Positions 43,703 to 52,241 of a stretch of 64,000 nt of DNA are shown here, in pieces. A program made the translations under genes and the position numbers. Positions within the stretch are counted from its first letter, which is position 1. Each line of letters opens with the position of its first letter. This stretch comes from Burkholderiales bacterium (lineage in GTDB: Bacteria; Pseudomonadota; Gammaproteobacteria; Burkholderiales; Casimicrobiaceae): assembly GCA_017989135.1 (NCBI GenBank), contig JAGNQL010000001.1, positions 101,673-165,672 on the forward strand, written 5' to 3'. The notes below the pieces were generated by a model. It was given only the letters and a program-made list of their open reading frames with translations. It was not told where the DNA came from and ran no database searches.

Positions 43703-43742
43703 CGGCTCGTTGCGTGGCTGATCACTCGCTCATCGGCTTGCG

Positions 43743-44174
43743 ATGAAGTTTGACCCACTCACCGAGGCTGAGACGACGTGGCTCAAAGATCAGCTCCGGT
43801 GCGCGTCGGCGTTCGTTGGCGATGCCTCGACCGATCAACTCCCGCCGCTAAGTTCTCTCGACGAGGCATTTGCCAGATTCGTTGCTTTGGGGGATGCGGC
43901 GAACGCTGAAGCGAATGGCATCGTACTTTGTGTTGGCGCTGCCTTTGGCGAACACCTTGTGCGTGACCTCGGTTTCCAATGGGGCATAGCGACGGACGAT
44001 TGGGGCACAGACATCGCAGTACTCGCCCGACCAGGTCGAGGCGACTGCACTGTGTACCCCACTGATTTCGTAGCAAAACGATGGGAGCGGAGAGAGACGA
44101 ATTTTTTAGTTGGTTCCCTTGAGCAAATCTCCGAAATGCTTGACCAATATGCGCGAGATTGGCGTGATGCCTGA
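43743..44174 (+). CDS. DUF3806-like protein
   Basis: A 143-residue soluble protein. It begins KFDPLTEAETTWLKDQL and has the pattern GAAFGEHLVRDLGFQWGIA, then DIAVLARPGRGDCTVYPTDF and AKRWERRETNF, which I associate with DUF3806 proteins of unknown function. The predicted fold is alpha/beta with no signal peptide. It starts 40 bp after glyA and could be read through from it. A family B hairpin follows 10 bp past the stop codon. Function is unknown; the family assignment is moderate. Confidence 0.65.
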   Translation: MKFDPLTEAETTWLKDQLRCASAFVGDASTDQLPPLSSLDEAFARFVALGDAANAEANGIVLCVGAAFGEHLVRDLGFQWGIATDDWGTDIAVLARPGRGDCTVYPTDFVAKRWERRETNFLVGSLEQISEMLDQYARDWRDA

Positions 44175-44184
44175 TGTAGAAACC

Positions 44185-44253
44185 GTAGGGGGCGGTTCAC
44201 CGCACCCAAATTGATACGCGCCGAGGTTGATGGTGCGGTGAACCGCGCCCTAC
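44185..44253. repeat. Family B hairpin element, copy 5
   Basis: Starts GTAGGGGGCGGTTCACCGCA and ends TGCGGTGAACCGCGCCCTAC, a near-perfect inverted repeat with a ~28-nt loop, 3' of the DUF3806 gene. The arm sequence differs from copies 1-4, but the GTAGG/CCTAC ends are kept. Confidence 0.8.
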
Positions 44254-44275
44254 GAGCTGCCGCGCCAACGAAGGA

Positions 44276-44863
44276 ATGAAAGTGATGACGTTCGTTGAGC
44301 GCTTGCTAGTAGGGACCAAATTTCGAATTGTGGTCACGGCTGCGGTTACCGGGCTATTGATCGCGTGTTGTTTAGCCGCGATGGTTCTTTTTGCTTTTAC
44401 TGGCTACATGGCAGTGGTGTACTCCGGATGGGGATCGGTGATCCCGCAGCAAATTCAAGTGACCGTAGATCGAAAAGGCGCGACCTTTGATGAGTTTCTG
44501 CCGAAGTTAGCGGCTGCCGCAGAGCGTCGAGGATTTACGGTGAACGCCAGATACGAATCTTGGAGCGGCCTCCATGTGTCGCTAACTGATAAGACTAAAA
44601 CTATGCGGATAGATACTGGTTATCCTTCGCCCAACATCGACCTTGCACTCACCGTTTTCAGCATTGTCGATTTGAAAAACACTCATGGGACTATCGACAT
44701 AGCCAGAGCTATCGGTGACGATTTGAGTGGAGAATTCCCGGCCACAAGAATTTACGTTCAGGTGGATCCTCAGCAATACGACTGCGTAAAGACACCGTGC
44801 TCTTTCGAGATGTCGCAGCCTATTGAAGTTGGCAAATTACCGCGGCGTGTGGGGATAAAGTAG
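44276..44863 (+). CDS. Hypothetical single-pass membrane protein
   Basis: A 195-residue protein with one long hydrophobic helix (residues ~20-50, around AAVTGLLIACCLAAMVLF) after a short basic N-terminus, so probably anchored in the inner membrane with the rest periplasmic. The soluble part has no motif I recognise; it contains two Cys near the C-terminus (YDCVKTPCSFEM) that could form a disulfide. The ATG is preceded by AAGGAATG. The base composition of this gene is somewhat more AT-rich than its neighbours by eye. Function unknown. Confidence 0.6.
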   Translation: MKVMTFVERLLVGTKFRIVVTAAVTGLLIACCLAAMVLFAFTGYMAVVYSGWGSVIPQQIQVTVDRKGATFDEFLPKLAAAAERRGFTVNARYESWSGLHVSLTDKTKTMRIDTGYPSPNIDLALTVFSIVDLKNTHGTIDIARAIGDDLSGEFPATRIYVQVDPQQYDCVKTPCSFEMSQPIEVGKLPRRVGIK

Positions 44864-44867
44864 CGCA

Positions 44868-44973
44868 GTAGGGCAGAACGCTTGCGGTTCTGCCGAACAC
44901 GGCGGCCTCATGCGCACCGGTTGGTTGGCCTTCGGCGTGGACACGAGGCGGAACCGCAAGCTTTCCGCCTACG
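44868..44973. repeat. Family B hairpin element, copy 6 (long form)
   Basis: The left arm GTAGGGCAGAACGCTTGCGG folds on itself (GGCAGAAC...GTTCTGCC), and the right arm GGCGGAACCGCAAGCTTTCC plus GCCTAC does the same. Both arms also pair with each other over about 60 nt. It lies 4 bp past the stop codon of the preceding gene. Confidence 0.7.
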
Positions 44974-45072
44974 GCGGCGACGCGACGAGTACCGCGACCG
45001 ACAGCGTTCCGCGCCGCGTTCGCGGGCTAACATTGCGCGCAACATCCACGCTGGGCTCGTGCCCTCCACGCC

Positions 45073-45645
45073 ATGACTACGAACCTATCCACCTTCACCG
45101 GCGTCATGCGAAACATATTCGCTGCATCGGCGCTTCTGACGATCGGCGCACTAAGCCTTCCCGCCTCCGCCGCCGATGAGGTGACGCGTGCGGCGGCGCG
45201 CGACGCGCAGGGCGTTGAGGTGTTTGTCGTGGAGCTGCATTACGTCGGTAAAAAGCCGCTCGATGCGCGAACGCGTCTGCCGCACAATCCCGACGACGTC
45301 GACACCGATTTCTACAAGGTGACGTTTCGAAATCCGAGCACTAAACCGGTGACGGTCAAGCACTACGCCAGCGGCTTGCGCTACGGAACGGGAACCATCG
45401 TGGGCCAAGCGAGCACCACGGGCGGCGACAGCTGGGGCGCAGGCTTGCAGCCACGCGACTTGGTGAAACAGCCGATGTTTGATAACAACGTATTGGCCGC
45501 GGGGCGCACCGTTACGGCGGAGCATTTCATTTACGGAAAAACTTCACCGAACTATTTTGATCGCGTGATGCGCATTGAGCACGACGGCGCAACGTATGAA
45601 GTCAAGTGGGAAATGCGTTATTCGCGCAGCACGGGTGTGCGGTAG
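45073..45645 (+). CDS. Hypothetical exported protein
   Basis: A 190-residue protein with a signal peptide (NIFAASALLTIGALSLPASAAD, cleavage near residue 34). The mature part has a beta-rich look with no cysteine pairs; DFYKVTFRNPSTKPVTVKHY suggests an Ig-like or C2-like beta fold. I do not recognise the family. An in-frame ATG at 45106-45108 is an alternative start that would give a shorter signal peptide. It is followed by a short hairpin-containing gap and then a methyltransferase gene. Periplasmic location is inferred from the leader. Confidence 0.65.
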   Translation: MTTNLSTFTGVMRNIFAASALLTIGALSLPASAADEVTRAAARDAQGVEVFVVELHYVGKKPLDARTRLPHNPDDVDTDFYKVTFRNPSTKPVTVKHYASGLRYGTGTIVGQASTTGGDSWGAGLQPRDLVKQPMFDNNVLAAGRTVTAEHFIYGKTSPNYFDRVMRIEHDGATYEVKWEMRYSRSTGVR

Positions 45646-45689
45646 CGCGCACCGGATACGCGAAGCATCTTCACTTTGCGGTAGACGTA

Positions 45690-45714
45690 GCCCGGAGAAG
45701 CGAAGCGCGTCCGG
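45690..45714. repeat. Short hairpin, CCCGGA...TCCGGG
   Basis: A GTAGCCCGGA start, a GAAGCGAAGCGCG loop and a TCCGGG arm form a small REP-like hairpin between two genes. Similar hairpins are common in betaproteobacterial intergenic DNA. Only one copy is seen in the window. Confidence 0.4.
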
Positions 45715-45814
45715 GTTGTGTTGCCCAGACGAAGTCGCTTCTCGCGTTGGTTCGATGAACATTTGCCTTGACGCGCTGCGCATCTCAAGGCTACGCGCAC
45801 ATTTTTGACCAGTA

Positions 45815-46501
45815 TTGTTGAACACGCAGGACGCAACTTTGACGACAGACGCATCAGCCAACCAATCCGAATTCTGGAACCAATCGGCGGCATCGAAGGT
45901 GTTTTCGCATCCGTTGGATCACGCGCGATTTGAGCGCACGGTTGCGCGCGACGCGTCGATTCTCGACTACGGCTGTGGGCGTGGCCGGTTGTGCGGTGAG
46001 CTAGTTGGTCGTGGGTTTACTCAGGTGGTGGGCGCTGACTTTTCTACGGAAATGATCGCAGCGGCGAGACGCGATCATCCGTCTGTTTCATTCACGCATG
46101 TGGATGGCGCAACATTGCCGTTTAGCGACGCATCTTTCGACGCGCTGCTGCTGTTTGCGGTGTTGACCTGCATTCCGCCACGCAACGCGCAGCGCATGCT
46201 GATCGCAGAAGTACACCGCGTGTTGAAGCGCGGTGGTTTGCTCGTTGTGAGCGACTATCCGCTGCAGACCGACGCACGAAACGTGGCGCGATACGATGCG
46301 TTTGCGAGAGAAACGGTTGACGGGGAAGCGGGCGACTACGGCACATTTCGGCTACCCGACGGTGGCACGGTGCGGCACCACGCGATGTCGTGGTTCGACG
46401 AACTATTTGCTGCGTTCACCGTCGAGGAGCGTGTCGAATTCGACGCGAAGACGATGAACGGAAATCCCGCGCGCATTGCGCAGTGGTGGCTGCGCGCGTA
46501 A
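45815..46501 (+). CDS. Class I SAM-dependent methyltransferase
   Basis: A 228-residue protein with the methyltransferase Rossmann motifs: motif I ILDYGCGRGRLCGEL (about residues 49-63), VVGADFSTEMIAAAR (acidic end of strand 2), VDGATLPFSDASFDALLLF and the motif-III-like RVLKRGGLLVVSDY. These belong to the UbiE/MenG-like class. The substrate is unknown. The start is uncertain: TTG 45815 has no clear ribosome-binding site, while TTG 45839 follows AGGA at suitable distance. No biosynthetic partners are adjacent. Confidence 0.83.
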   Translation: MLNTQDATLTTDASANQSEFWNQSAASKVFSHPLDHARFERTVARDASILDYGCGRGRLCGELVGRGFTQVVGADFSTEMIAAARRDHPSVSFTHVDGATLPFSDASFDALLLFAVLTCIPPRNAQRMLIAEVHRVLKRGGLLVVSDYPLQTDARNVARYDAFARETVDGEAGDYGTFRLPDGGTVRHHAMSWFDELFAAFTVEERVEFDAKTMNGNPARIAQWWLRA

Positions 46502-46546
46502 CGCGGGCGCGCGCTGCTCACTGCAGCGCGACCGAAACTCGCGAGA

Positions 46547-47038
46547 TTAAACGCGACGCAGCGCGAGCAACTTAGTGTGGATCGGTTCGATCGAGCGCAT
46601 CGCGCTTGGAGCCATCGTCAAGCGCAACTGCACGAGATGACCGCGGTTTATGTAGGCGATATGCGCGACTTGCGTGGCCTCGGACGAACGGACGATGTGA
46701 GCTTGGTTAGCGTCCTTCGCTACAGCGGTTAGTTGCGTGGTTCGCGTCGGGCCAATCACCGTGCGCACGGCGTCAAACGAGCTCTGCGTCGGAAAAAGCA
46801 CGACGGAGAGTTTCTGTTTCCCATCGAGCGAGGTGTATGTGCAAGACGGCCCGATGCCCTTTTTTCCCTGACCCGCGCCGAAGGGTGTCCCCAGCGCTTT
46901 CGAGATCTCTGCCGCCTGAAACTGACAGCCGTTGACTGGTACTTGCGCAAACGCTTGCGGTGCCACGGCGACCGATGCGCTGATGACAACTAAGGTTTTG
47001 ACGCTCCGCGCCAAGCGTGAAATGCGAGATGAATTCAT
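46547..47038 (-). CDS. Hypothetical exported protein (163 aa)
   Basis: A 163-residue protein with signal peptide (residues 1-~30, SVKTLVVISASVAVAPQAFA) and a mature domain with a Cys pair (NGCQFQ and GPSCTYTS) typical of small DUF3558-like periplasmic or lipoprotein folds, though I cannot confirm that family. ATG 47038 has an excellent ribosome-binding site (CCGGAGGCACACT). A longer reading frame upstream is rejected because its N-terminus is not signal-like. Convergent with the methyltransferase gene. Function unknown. Confidence 0.65.
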   Translation of the reverse strand: MNSSRISRLARSVKTLVVISASVAVAPQAFAQVPVNGCQFQAAEISKALGTPFGAGQGKKGIGPSCTYTSLDGKQKLSVVLFPTQSSFDAVRTVIGPTRTTQLTAVAKDANQAHIVRSSEATQVAHIAYINRGHLVQLRLTMAPSAMRSIEPIHTKLLALRRV

Positions 47039-47197
47039 AGTGTGCCTCCGGTGACACATCGACGCGTTGCGCCGTGTTGTTATGGTTTGTGAATAACAAA
47101 TCATAGGTATCACGGAACATGACGGGGTCATGACTGCACTCGACGTCGGCGAATTCAGACATATCCGAAGTGCCGTTAAGTTTCGCCTGACGAATGC

Positions 47198-47626
47198 CTA
47201 CGAGTGCTGCACGATGGTGACCGGAATTTTTGATGAATGCAGCACGGCCTGCGAAACCGAACCGATTAGTGCGCCGCGCACCGCGCCCGCGCCTCGCGCG
47301 CCCATGATGATCGCGTCGCAGCCGTAACACTCGGCGATGTCGATCAGCGCAGGCTTTGCGTAGCCGGTGCGTACTTCTCGCTCAAAGCTCGCGCCGGCCG
47401 CTTCGAGCAAGGCTGCGCCGGTAGCCAGTGCTTCCTTGCCCACGTGTTGGTTCACTTCTTCACGCGCTAAAGCGTCGGGCATCATGAGTAGCCCGACGAC
47501 GCCAGCAGGTTCTTCAACGTTTGCCAGCACAAAGCTCGCGTGCAACCCGGCGTGAACGAGGCGAACGGCATAGCGCACCGCGTCTAACGCAAGCTCCGAT
47601 CCATCGAGGGGAATGAGAAATTTCAT
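47198..47626 (-). CDS. Universal stress protein (UspA family)
   Basis: A 142-residue single Usp domain. It opens KFLIPLDGSELALDAVRYAV and ends with the nucleotide-binding signature GARGAGAVRGALIGSVSQ followed by SKIPVTIVQ, which is the G-2x-G-9x-G-S/T motif of ATP-binding Usp proteins. Such proteins accumulate in stress or growth arrest. The gene is monocistronic and divergent from a chalcone-isomerase-like gene. The N-terminal ATP-site Asp is present (PLDGSE). Confidence 0.9.
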   Translation of the reverse strand: MKFLIPLDGSELALDAVRYAVRLVHAGLHASFVLANVEEPAGVVGLLMMPDALAREEVNQHVGKEALATGAALLEAAGASFEREVRTGYAKPALIDIAECYGCDAIIMGARGAGAVRGALIGSVSQAVLHSSKIPVTIVQHS

Positions 47627-47907
47627 GCGCTGCTCCTAAAACGTCAGGCTACGCTCGGAAAGCCAAGGGTACGTTGACACTAATCAAGCTGGGCCGGATG
47701 GTGCGCATGCGGCGGGGGATACCTCGCTGCATGGGCGTTTCATGGACCATCCGTGGATGTCTAAAACCGCTTCAGTGGTCGCCGTTGGGCGACTTTGCAT
47801 CACTGCGCGCGCCAAGATGTGTATTAAACGCATTGCGCGCGGTGACACGCCGCAGCCGCGCGGATAGCATCAGTTTTTTCTTAGACACCGCGAACTTGGA
47901 GAAAGCT

Positions 47908-48564
47908 ATGTCTGATGTGAATGTCGCTTCGGCGCGGCGCGCAAAATGGCGCCCGGTCGTGCTCGGTTTGTTTTTTGCGTCTCTCGCTCCAAGCGCGTTC
48001 GCGCTGGACGTGTCTGGAGTCAACGTTGAAGAGCGCGTACGGCTCGCCAACCAGGATCTGGTCCTCAACGGCGCGGGGATTCGCTATGCGGCGGCGGGTT
48101 TAGTGCGCGTGTATGTCGCGCAGCTGTATTTGCCGCAGAAGCGCAACACCAGTGCGGAAATCGGCGCGCTCAAAGGCCCCAAGCGGGTCACGCTCGCGCT
48201 GCTGCGAGACATTAATGCCAACGAACTGTCGAAGGGCCTCCTAGGCGGCATGCGCGCGAATCTGTCGGCTGCCGAACAACAAAAGCATTTCGATAGTTTG
48301 CTGAAGCTCGGTGCCATATTCGGCATGATTCCGTCGCTCAAAAAAGGCAACACCATCTCGGTTGATCTCGTTCCCGGCACCGGCATGATCGTCAATGTCA
48401 ACGGCAAGCGTGTCGGTGATGTGTTTCAAGACGAGAGCTTTTTCCAAGCGCTGCTGCAAATTTGGCTCGGGCCGAAGCCTATTGACGAGAGTTTGAAGCC
48501 TGTCTTGCTCGGCATGGTGCCGAGTAACGACAACTCGGTGAGCAACGTTCGCGATCGGTATTAG
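47908..48564 (+). CDS. Exported chalcone-isomerase-like protein
   Basis: A 218-residue protein with a signal peptide (WRPVVLGLFFASLAPSAFALD) and a chalcone-isomerase-like domain: LNGAGIRYAAAGLVRVYVAQ, KRVTLALLRDINANELSKG and GTGMIVNVNGKRVGDVFQD are its landmarks. Bacterial members are periplasmic, lack proven isomerase activity, and are found with varied neighbours. ATG 47908 is chosen because it begins the leader; the longer frame upstream has no family-like residues. The stop codon is directly adjacent to the convergent amidohydrolase gene. Confidence 0.8.
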   Translation: MSDVNVASARRAKWRPVVLGLFFASLAPSAFALDVSGVNVEERVRLANQDLVLNGAGIRYAAAGLVRVYVAQLYLPQKRNTSAEIGALKGPKRVTLALLRDINANELSKGLLGGMRANLSAAEQQKHFDSLLKLGAIFGMIPSLKKGNTISVDLVPGTGMIVNVNGKRVGDVFQDESFFQALLQIWLGPKPIDESLKPVLLGMVPSNDNSVSNVRDRY

Positions 48565-49389
48565 CTAACGCCAATAGATTGAATTCGCGTTGTCCGAAAG
48601 CGCCGCTTGACGATCACTGGTGCCGGGGAGCCACGCGCTGAGCGCGTCAAAGAGCGCGGCGTAGTTCGCCGCGTGTTCGTGATTCGTACACGGCCAATCA
48701 CTTCCCCACAACAACCGTTCGATACCAACTTCGTCTCGCCAGAGCGCGGCGATTTCTGCGCAACGTGATGTGTTCGGCGCGCTTTGTCGATAGGCGCCGC
48801 TGAGCGTCACGTATGTCGCGCCGCCCGTTGCATTGCGATCGCGCACGGCGGCTACCGCTGCGTCGTTGTTGCTAATCAATTCGGGCTTGGCGAAGTGGTC
48901 AAGTGCGACGACGATGTCGCGCGGAACGTTCGGCAACAGCGTCGCAACGCGGCCAACGTCCGTGTGTAGCTCTAGATGAAGGTTCGCTTCCATAAGCGCT
49001 GACCACCACTGCGGCGAAATATCGCGTGTCGCCGCCACGTCGTCGCGAACTCCCGAAAGATTCAGCCGGACGCCGCGCACGCCACCGGCGTGGAGCGCTT
49101 GTAGCTCCGGCACGGTGACGTTCGGCGCGACCACGGCGACGCCGCGTAGCGCGTGCGGTTGTTGCGCGATGGCGGCGAGCATGCGTGAATTGTCGGTGCC
49201 CAAGAAGCTAGGCTGAACGATCACGCCGCGCGTCACGCCGCATGGCCGAGCGGCACTCGCCCAATCGTCGAGCGTCGACGCGTATGCCGGCACATAGCGC
49301 GCATCCCTGGCACTTTCGTTCGCGTCGAACACATGAAAGTGGCAGTCGCAGGCGAGGGCGGATTGCTGATTTGTGTTTTCTTGAGTCAT
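48565..49389 (-). CDS. Amidohydrolase family protein (TIM-barrel, PDC hydrolase-like)
   Basis: A 274-residue metal-dependent hydrolase of the amidohydrolase_2 family. The HxH metal motif is in DCHFHVFD near the N-terminus, and GSDWPCTNH near the C-terminus carries the conserved Asp. Its general shape resembles 2-pyrone-4,6-dicarboxylate lactonase and related ring-cleavage hydrolases. Substrate unknown; a role in aromatic or lactone catabolism is plausible since it is divergent from a Bug-type tricarboxylate receptor gene (85-97 bp apart). ATG 49401, four codons upstream, is a possible start. Confidence 0.82.
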   Translation of the reverse strand: MTQENTNQQSALACDCHFHVFDANESARDARYVPAYASTLDDWASAARPCGVTRGVIVQPSFLGTDNSRMLAAIAQQPHALRGVAVVAPNVTVPELQALHAGGVRGVRLNLSGVRDDVAATRDISPQWWSALMEANLHLELHTDVGRVATLLPNVPRDIVVALDHFAKPELISNNDAAVAAVRDRNATGGATYVTLSGAYRQSAPNTSRCAEIAALWRDEVGIERLLWGSDWPCTNHEHAANYAALFDALSAWLPGTSDRQAALSDNANSIYWR

Positions 49390-49485
49390 GGCGATTTGCA
49401 TTATGCTGCGAGCGAGTGCGCTTGACTCCTCACGCCGCGCTGCCGTGAAAAAATCGAACCCAATTTCGAACTCAAATATCGCATC

Positions 49486-50454
49486 ATGACTTCATCAATT
49501 GTTCGCGCCCTCGCCACCGCCGCTGTGTCACTCTGCGCATTCGCTGCACATGCGCAAACGTGGCCGACCAAACCGATCTCTCTCGTCGTGACTTACCCTC
49601 CGGGCGGTGGTGCCGACACGATGGCACGGCTGATCGCGCCGAAGCTTGGCGACGCGCTCGGCCAAACTGTCGTTGTCGAAAACAAACCCGGTGCGAGTGG
49701 GCAAATTGGCGCGAGCGCAGTTGCAAAAGCTGCGCCGGACGGCTACACCCTGATGCTAGATGCGTCGTCGTTCGCGGTGAATCCGGCGCTCTTTGCGAAG
49801 CTCCCGTACGACAGCGACAAGGCATTCAAACCGATTGGCGTCATCGCGCTGTTCCCGAATGTGCTTCTCGTGAACCCTTCGTTCCCCGCGACTTCCGTGA
49901 AAGAAATGATCGCGCTCGCGAAAGCGAAGAAAAACGCCGTGTCGTTTGCGTCGTCGGGTAATGGCTCGGCGCAGCACTTGGCCGGCGCGATGTTTGAGAG
50001 CACGGCGGGCGTCGAGATGTTGCATGTACCGTACAAAGGCGGCGGGCCCGCGCTCAATGATGTGATCGGTGGCCAAGTGCCGGTGTTCTTCGGCAATTTG
50101 GCATCGACGCTGCAACACGTTCAGTCAGGAAAACTGAAAGCGCTCGCGGTGACCAGTGCCAAGCGCTCGGCGATCTTGCCGAATGCGCCGACGATGGCCG
50201 AGGCGGGCCTTGCGGGCTACGAGGTGTACGAGTGGAACGCGATTTTCGCGCCTGCCGGAACGCCCGACGCTGCGGTCGCGAAGATCGCGGTGGCGCTACA
50301 AAAAACGATGGATTCGCCCGAGGTCAAGGCGCGCATCGCCTCGCTCGGCGGAGAAATGCAGACCGCGAAACCAGAAGCCGCGCAGCAGTTCATCCGCGCG
50401 CAAACAACGCTATGGGCGCGCATCGTGAAAGAGCGCGGCATTTCGCTGGATTAG
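49486..50454 (+). CDS. Bug-family tripartite tricarboxylate receptor, copy 1
   Basis: A 322-residue periplasmic binding protein: signal peptide (ATAAVSLCAFAAHAQ), then PTKPISLVVTYPPGGGAD, VENKPGASGQIGASAVAKA, DGYTLMLDASS, HVPYKGGGPALNDVIGGQV and MAEAGLAGYEVYEWNAIFAP, which are the standard Bug landmarks. Bug proteins bind carboxylated ligands such as citrate, glutamate or aromatic acids. The membrane subunits (tctA/tctB) are not in the window, so this is an orphan receptor, as usual in Burkholderiales. Adjacent to a divergent amidohydrolase that may act on the same ligand. Two repeat elements follow. Confidence 0.9.
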   Translation: MTSSIVRALATAAVSLCAFAAHAQTWPTKPISLVVTYPPGGGADTMARLIAPKLGDALGQTVVVENKPGASGQIGASAVAKAAPDGYTLMLDASSFAVNPALFAKLPYDSDKAFKPIGVIALFPNVLLVNPSFPATSVKEMIALAKAKKNAVSFASSGNGSAQHLAGAMFESTAGVEMLHVPYKGGGPALNDVIGGQVPVFFGNLASTLQHVQSGKLKALAVTSAKRSAILPNAPTMAEAGLAGYEVYEWNAIFAPAGTPDAAVAKIAVALQKTMDSPEVKARIASLGGEMQTAKPEAAQQFIRAQTTLWARIVKERGISLD

Positions 50455-50494
50455 TTTCGGATCGCACGCGGGAGAAGTCTGATGTCAGCCGCGT

Positions 50495-50617
50495 AACAGC
50501 TTTTAGGTGCTAACGACCAGCGGGCGGTGATTTCAGCTCGTTTTGAGGATTTGTTGATTTGTTAGCAGAACGGGCTGAAAGCACCGCTCAGCAGTCGTCG
50601 CGGCAGAAAAGCTGTTA
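50495..50617. repeat. Family A element, copy 7
   Basis: Ends AACAGCTTTTAGGTG and GCAGAAAAGCTGTTA; hairpins CGACCAGCGGGCGGTGA and CACCGCTCAGCAGTCG; AT-rich centre (GATTTGTTGATTTGTTAG). Its left hairpin is in the opposite sense from other copies (CCAGCGGG arm first), so the element is inverted. It lies 3' of the Bug receptor and 11 bp before a family B hairpin. Confidence 0.88.
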
Positions 50618-50628
50618 ACCCGCAACGT

Positions 50629-50687
50629 GTAGGCGCGACATCAGTCGCGCTCGACGGAGATTGAGCGCGACTGATGTCGCGCCTACA
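50629..50687. repeat. Family B hairpin element, copy 7
   Basis: A very clean inverted repeat: GTAGGCGCGACATCAGTCGC and GCGACTGATGTCGCGCCTAC with a ~19-nt loop. It lies between the convergent Bug receptor and dusA genes and immediately follows a family A element. Confidence 0.9.
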
Positions 50688-50718
50688 GCGAACGGTCCGC
50701 GGCCACGCCAGCCCAAAA

Positions 50719-51792
50719 CTATCCCGTCATCGCGTCGAGCAACGGTTGCCGATGATCGTCGTACGCGTGGTTTTCACCCTGGTACGGAAGCGCCCGTAGG
50801 AACAGCGTCGGATCGTTTTCGTCGAGCACGCGATAGTCCGAGAGCTGCCGCCGCCAGGATTTTCCGCCGACTTGCCCACTGAAGAGGCCCAGCATGTGAC
50901 GCGCCACATCGCGCACGCGGGTCGGATGCGTCCACCCGCGCGTGGCGGCGAATTCCTTGTTCACATATTCGACCATCGCTTCGACAATCGCTTCACGCGT
51001 TGGTAGCGGCGTGCCGAAGAGTGCGCTTTGCGTTTGTGCGAGCACGTACGAGTCGTGATACGCCGCTCGACCAAGCATGACGCCGTGCGGTGCATTGGCG
51101 GCGTTTAGCGCGCTTTCGCACTGCTGCGCGCTGGTCAGTCCGCCGTTGAGCACAAACGTTAGCGCCGGAAAATCTTCTCGCAATTTTGAGACGACCTCGT
51201 ATCGAAGCGGCGGTATTTCGCGGTTGGCTTTCGGGCTCAAGCCTTTGAGCACCGCGTTCCTCGCGTGCACGATAAACACGTTGCATCCGGCGGCCGCCAC
51301 CGTGCCCACGAAGTCACGCACGAATCCGTAATCCTCCGCGTAATCAAGACCGATGCGGTGCTTCACGGTCACCGGAATGTTCGACGGCACAGCGTCCACC
51401 ATCGCCTTCACGCAATCAGCAACAAGCCCCGGCTCCGCCATCAAGCACGCGCCGAACGCCCCGCGCTGCACGCGCTCGGACGGACAGCCGCAGTTCAAGT
51501 TGATTTCGTCGTAGCCCCAGTCCGCGCCCATCTTCGCCGCGGTTGCCAAGTGCTCGCGCTCGCTGCCGCCGAGTTGTAGCGCGACAGGATGCTCAGCCGC
51601 CGTGAAGTGCAGATGGCGATGATGTTGAATCGCGTCGCCGTAAACGAATGGGCCGGTGGTCACCATCTCGGTGTAAACACGCGCGTTCGGTGCGAGTAAA
51701 CGAAACAGAACGCGGCAGTGTCGGTCCGACCAATCCATCATCGGTGCGGTCGTCAAAAGCCAAGGATTGTGCGGGGTGGTGCTCGTGGTCAT
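50719..51792 (-). CDS. dusA: tRNA-dihydrouridine synthase (DusA)
   Basis: A 357-residue FMN-dependent enzyme. APMMDWSDRHCRVLFRL (FMN-side start), ALQLGGSEREHL, EINLNCGCPSERVQRGAFGACLM with the catalytic Cys (C103) and VKHRIGLDYAEDYGF are present, followed by the FMN-phosphate segment LNGGLTSAQQCESAL. DusA reduces U20/U20a of tRNA to dihydrouridine. Its length and LNCGCPSERV signature place it in the DusA rather than the DusB or DusC branch. The gene is monocistronic and convergent with the Bug receptor gene. Confidence 0.95.
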   Translation of the reverse strand: MTTSTTPHNPWLLTTAPMMDWSDRHCRVLFRLLAPNARVYTEMVTTGPFVYGDAIQHHRHLHFTAAEHPVALQLGGSEREHLATAAKMGADWGYDEINLNCGCPSERVQRGAFGACLMAEPGLVADCVKAMVDAVPSNIPVTVKHRIGLDYAEDYGFVRDFVGTVAAAGCNVFIVHARNAVLKGLSPKANREIPPLRYEVVSKLREDFPALTFVLNGGLTSAQQCESALNAANAPHGVMLGRAAYHDSYVLAQTQSALFGTPLPTREAIVEAMVEYVNKEFAATRGWTHPTRVRDVARHMLGLFSGQVGGKSWRRQLSDYRVLDENDPTLFLRALPYQGENHAYDDHRQPLLDAMTG

Positions 51793-52241
51793 GCACTTAT
51801 TTTCTCAGGTGCGCGACATACTCCTGAAAAGTGCCAATCGTGAGCCGAATTGTCTCGCAGCGAAACTGAGTTGCTTTGGCGACTCGCCCGCGTACACTCA
51901 TCGCGCGAGGCGGCCGCAGACGTGCGACCGGCGGCGGATAGCGTCGTGACAGCCTTGGACAACACAATGCGCGGAAGGTGCCGACCGAGCATCAGCAAAT
52001 ATGGGGAACATGGTGCGCAAATTGGCGAGTCTTTTCAGATCGTCGTTGAAATCAATGGCGGCCCACGACAGGCTTCGAATTTGGCGTAGCCAGTAGGTAG
52101 CTTGATGTCTTGCGTTTCCGCATTAGAGCACCTCCAGAAAGGCCAGCGGCGACGCGAGCTAACGACAGTGTTTCGTTTTCACACTCCAATTGGCGTATCA
52201 CGCCGCATGTCCGTAACACCGATGAGAAGAGGTTAGTCGTG
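51793..52241. other. 449-bp gap between dusA and the modular exoprotein
   Basis: I see no coding frame with family support here; one 79-residue frame exists but starts at TTG, lacks a ribosome-binding site and has no recognisable domain. An AGAAGAGG-type ribosome-binding site for the next gene lies at its end. A clear promoter or terminator is not visible. Confidence 0.55.

Noticed and set aside
51850-52089. 79-residue frame upstream of the large exoprotein
   Set aside because: TTG start, no ribosome-binding site, no recognisable domain.
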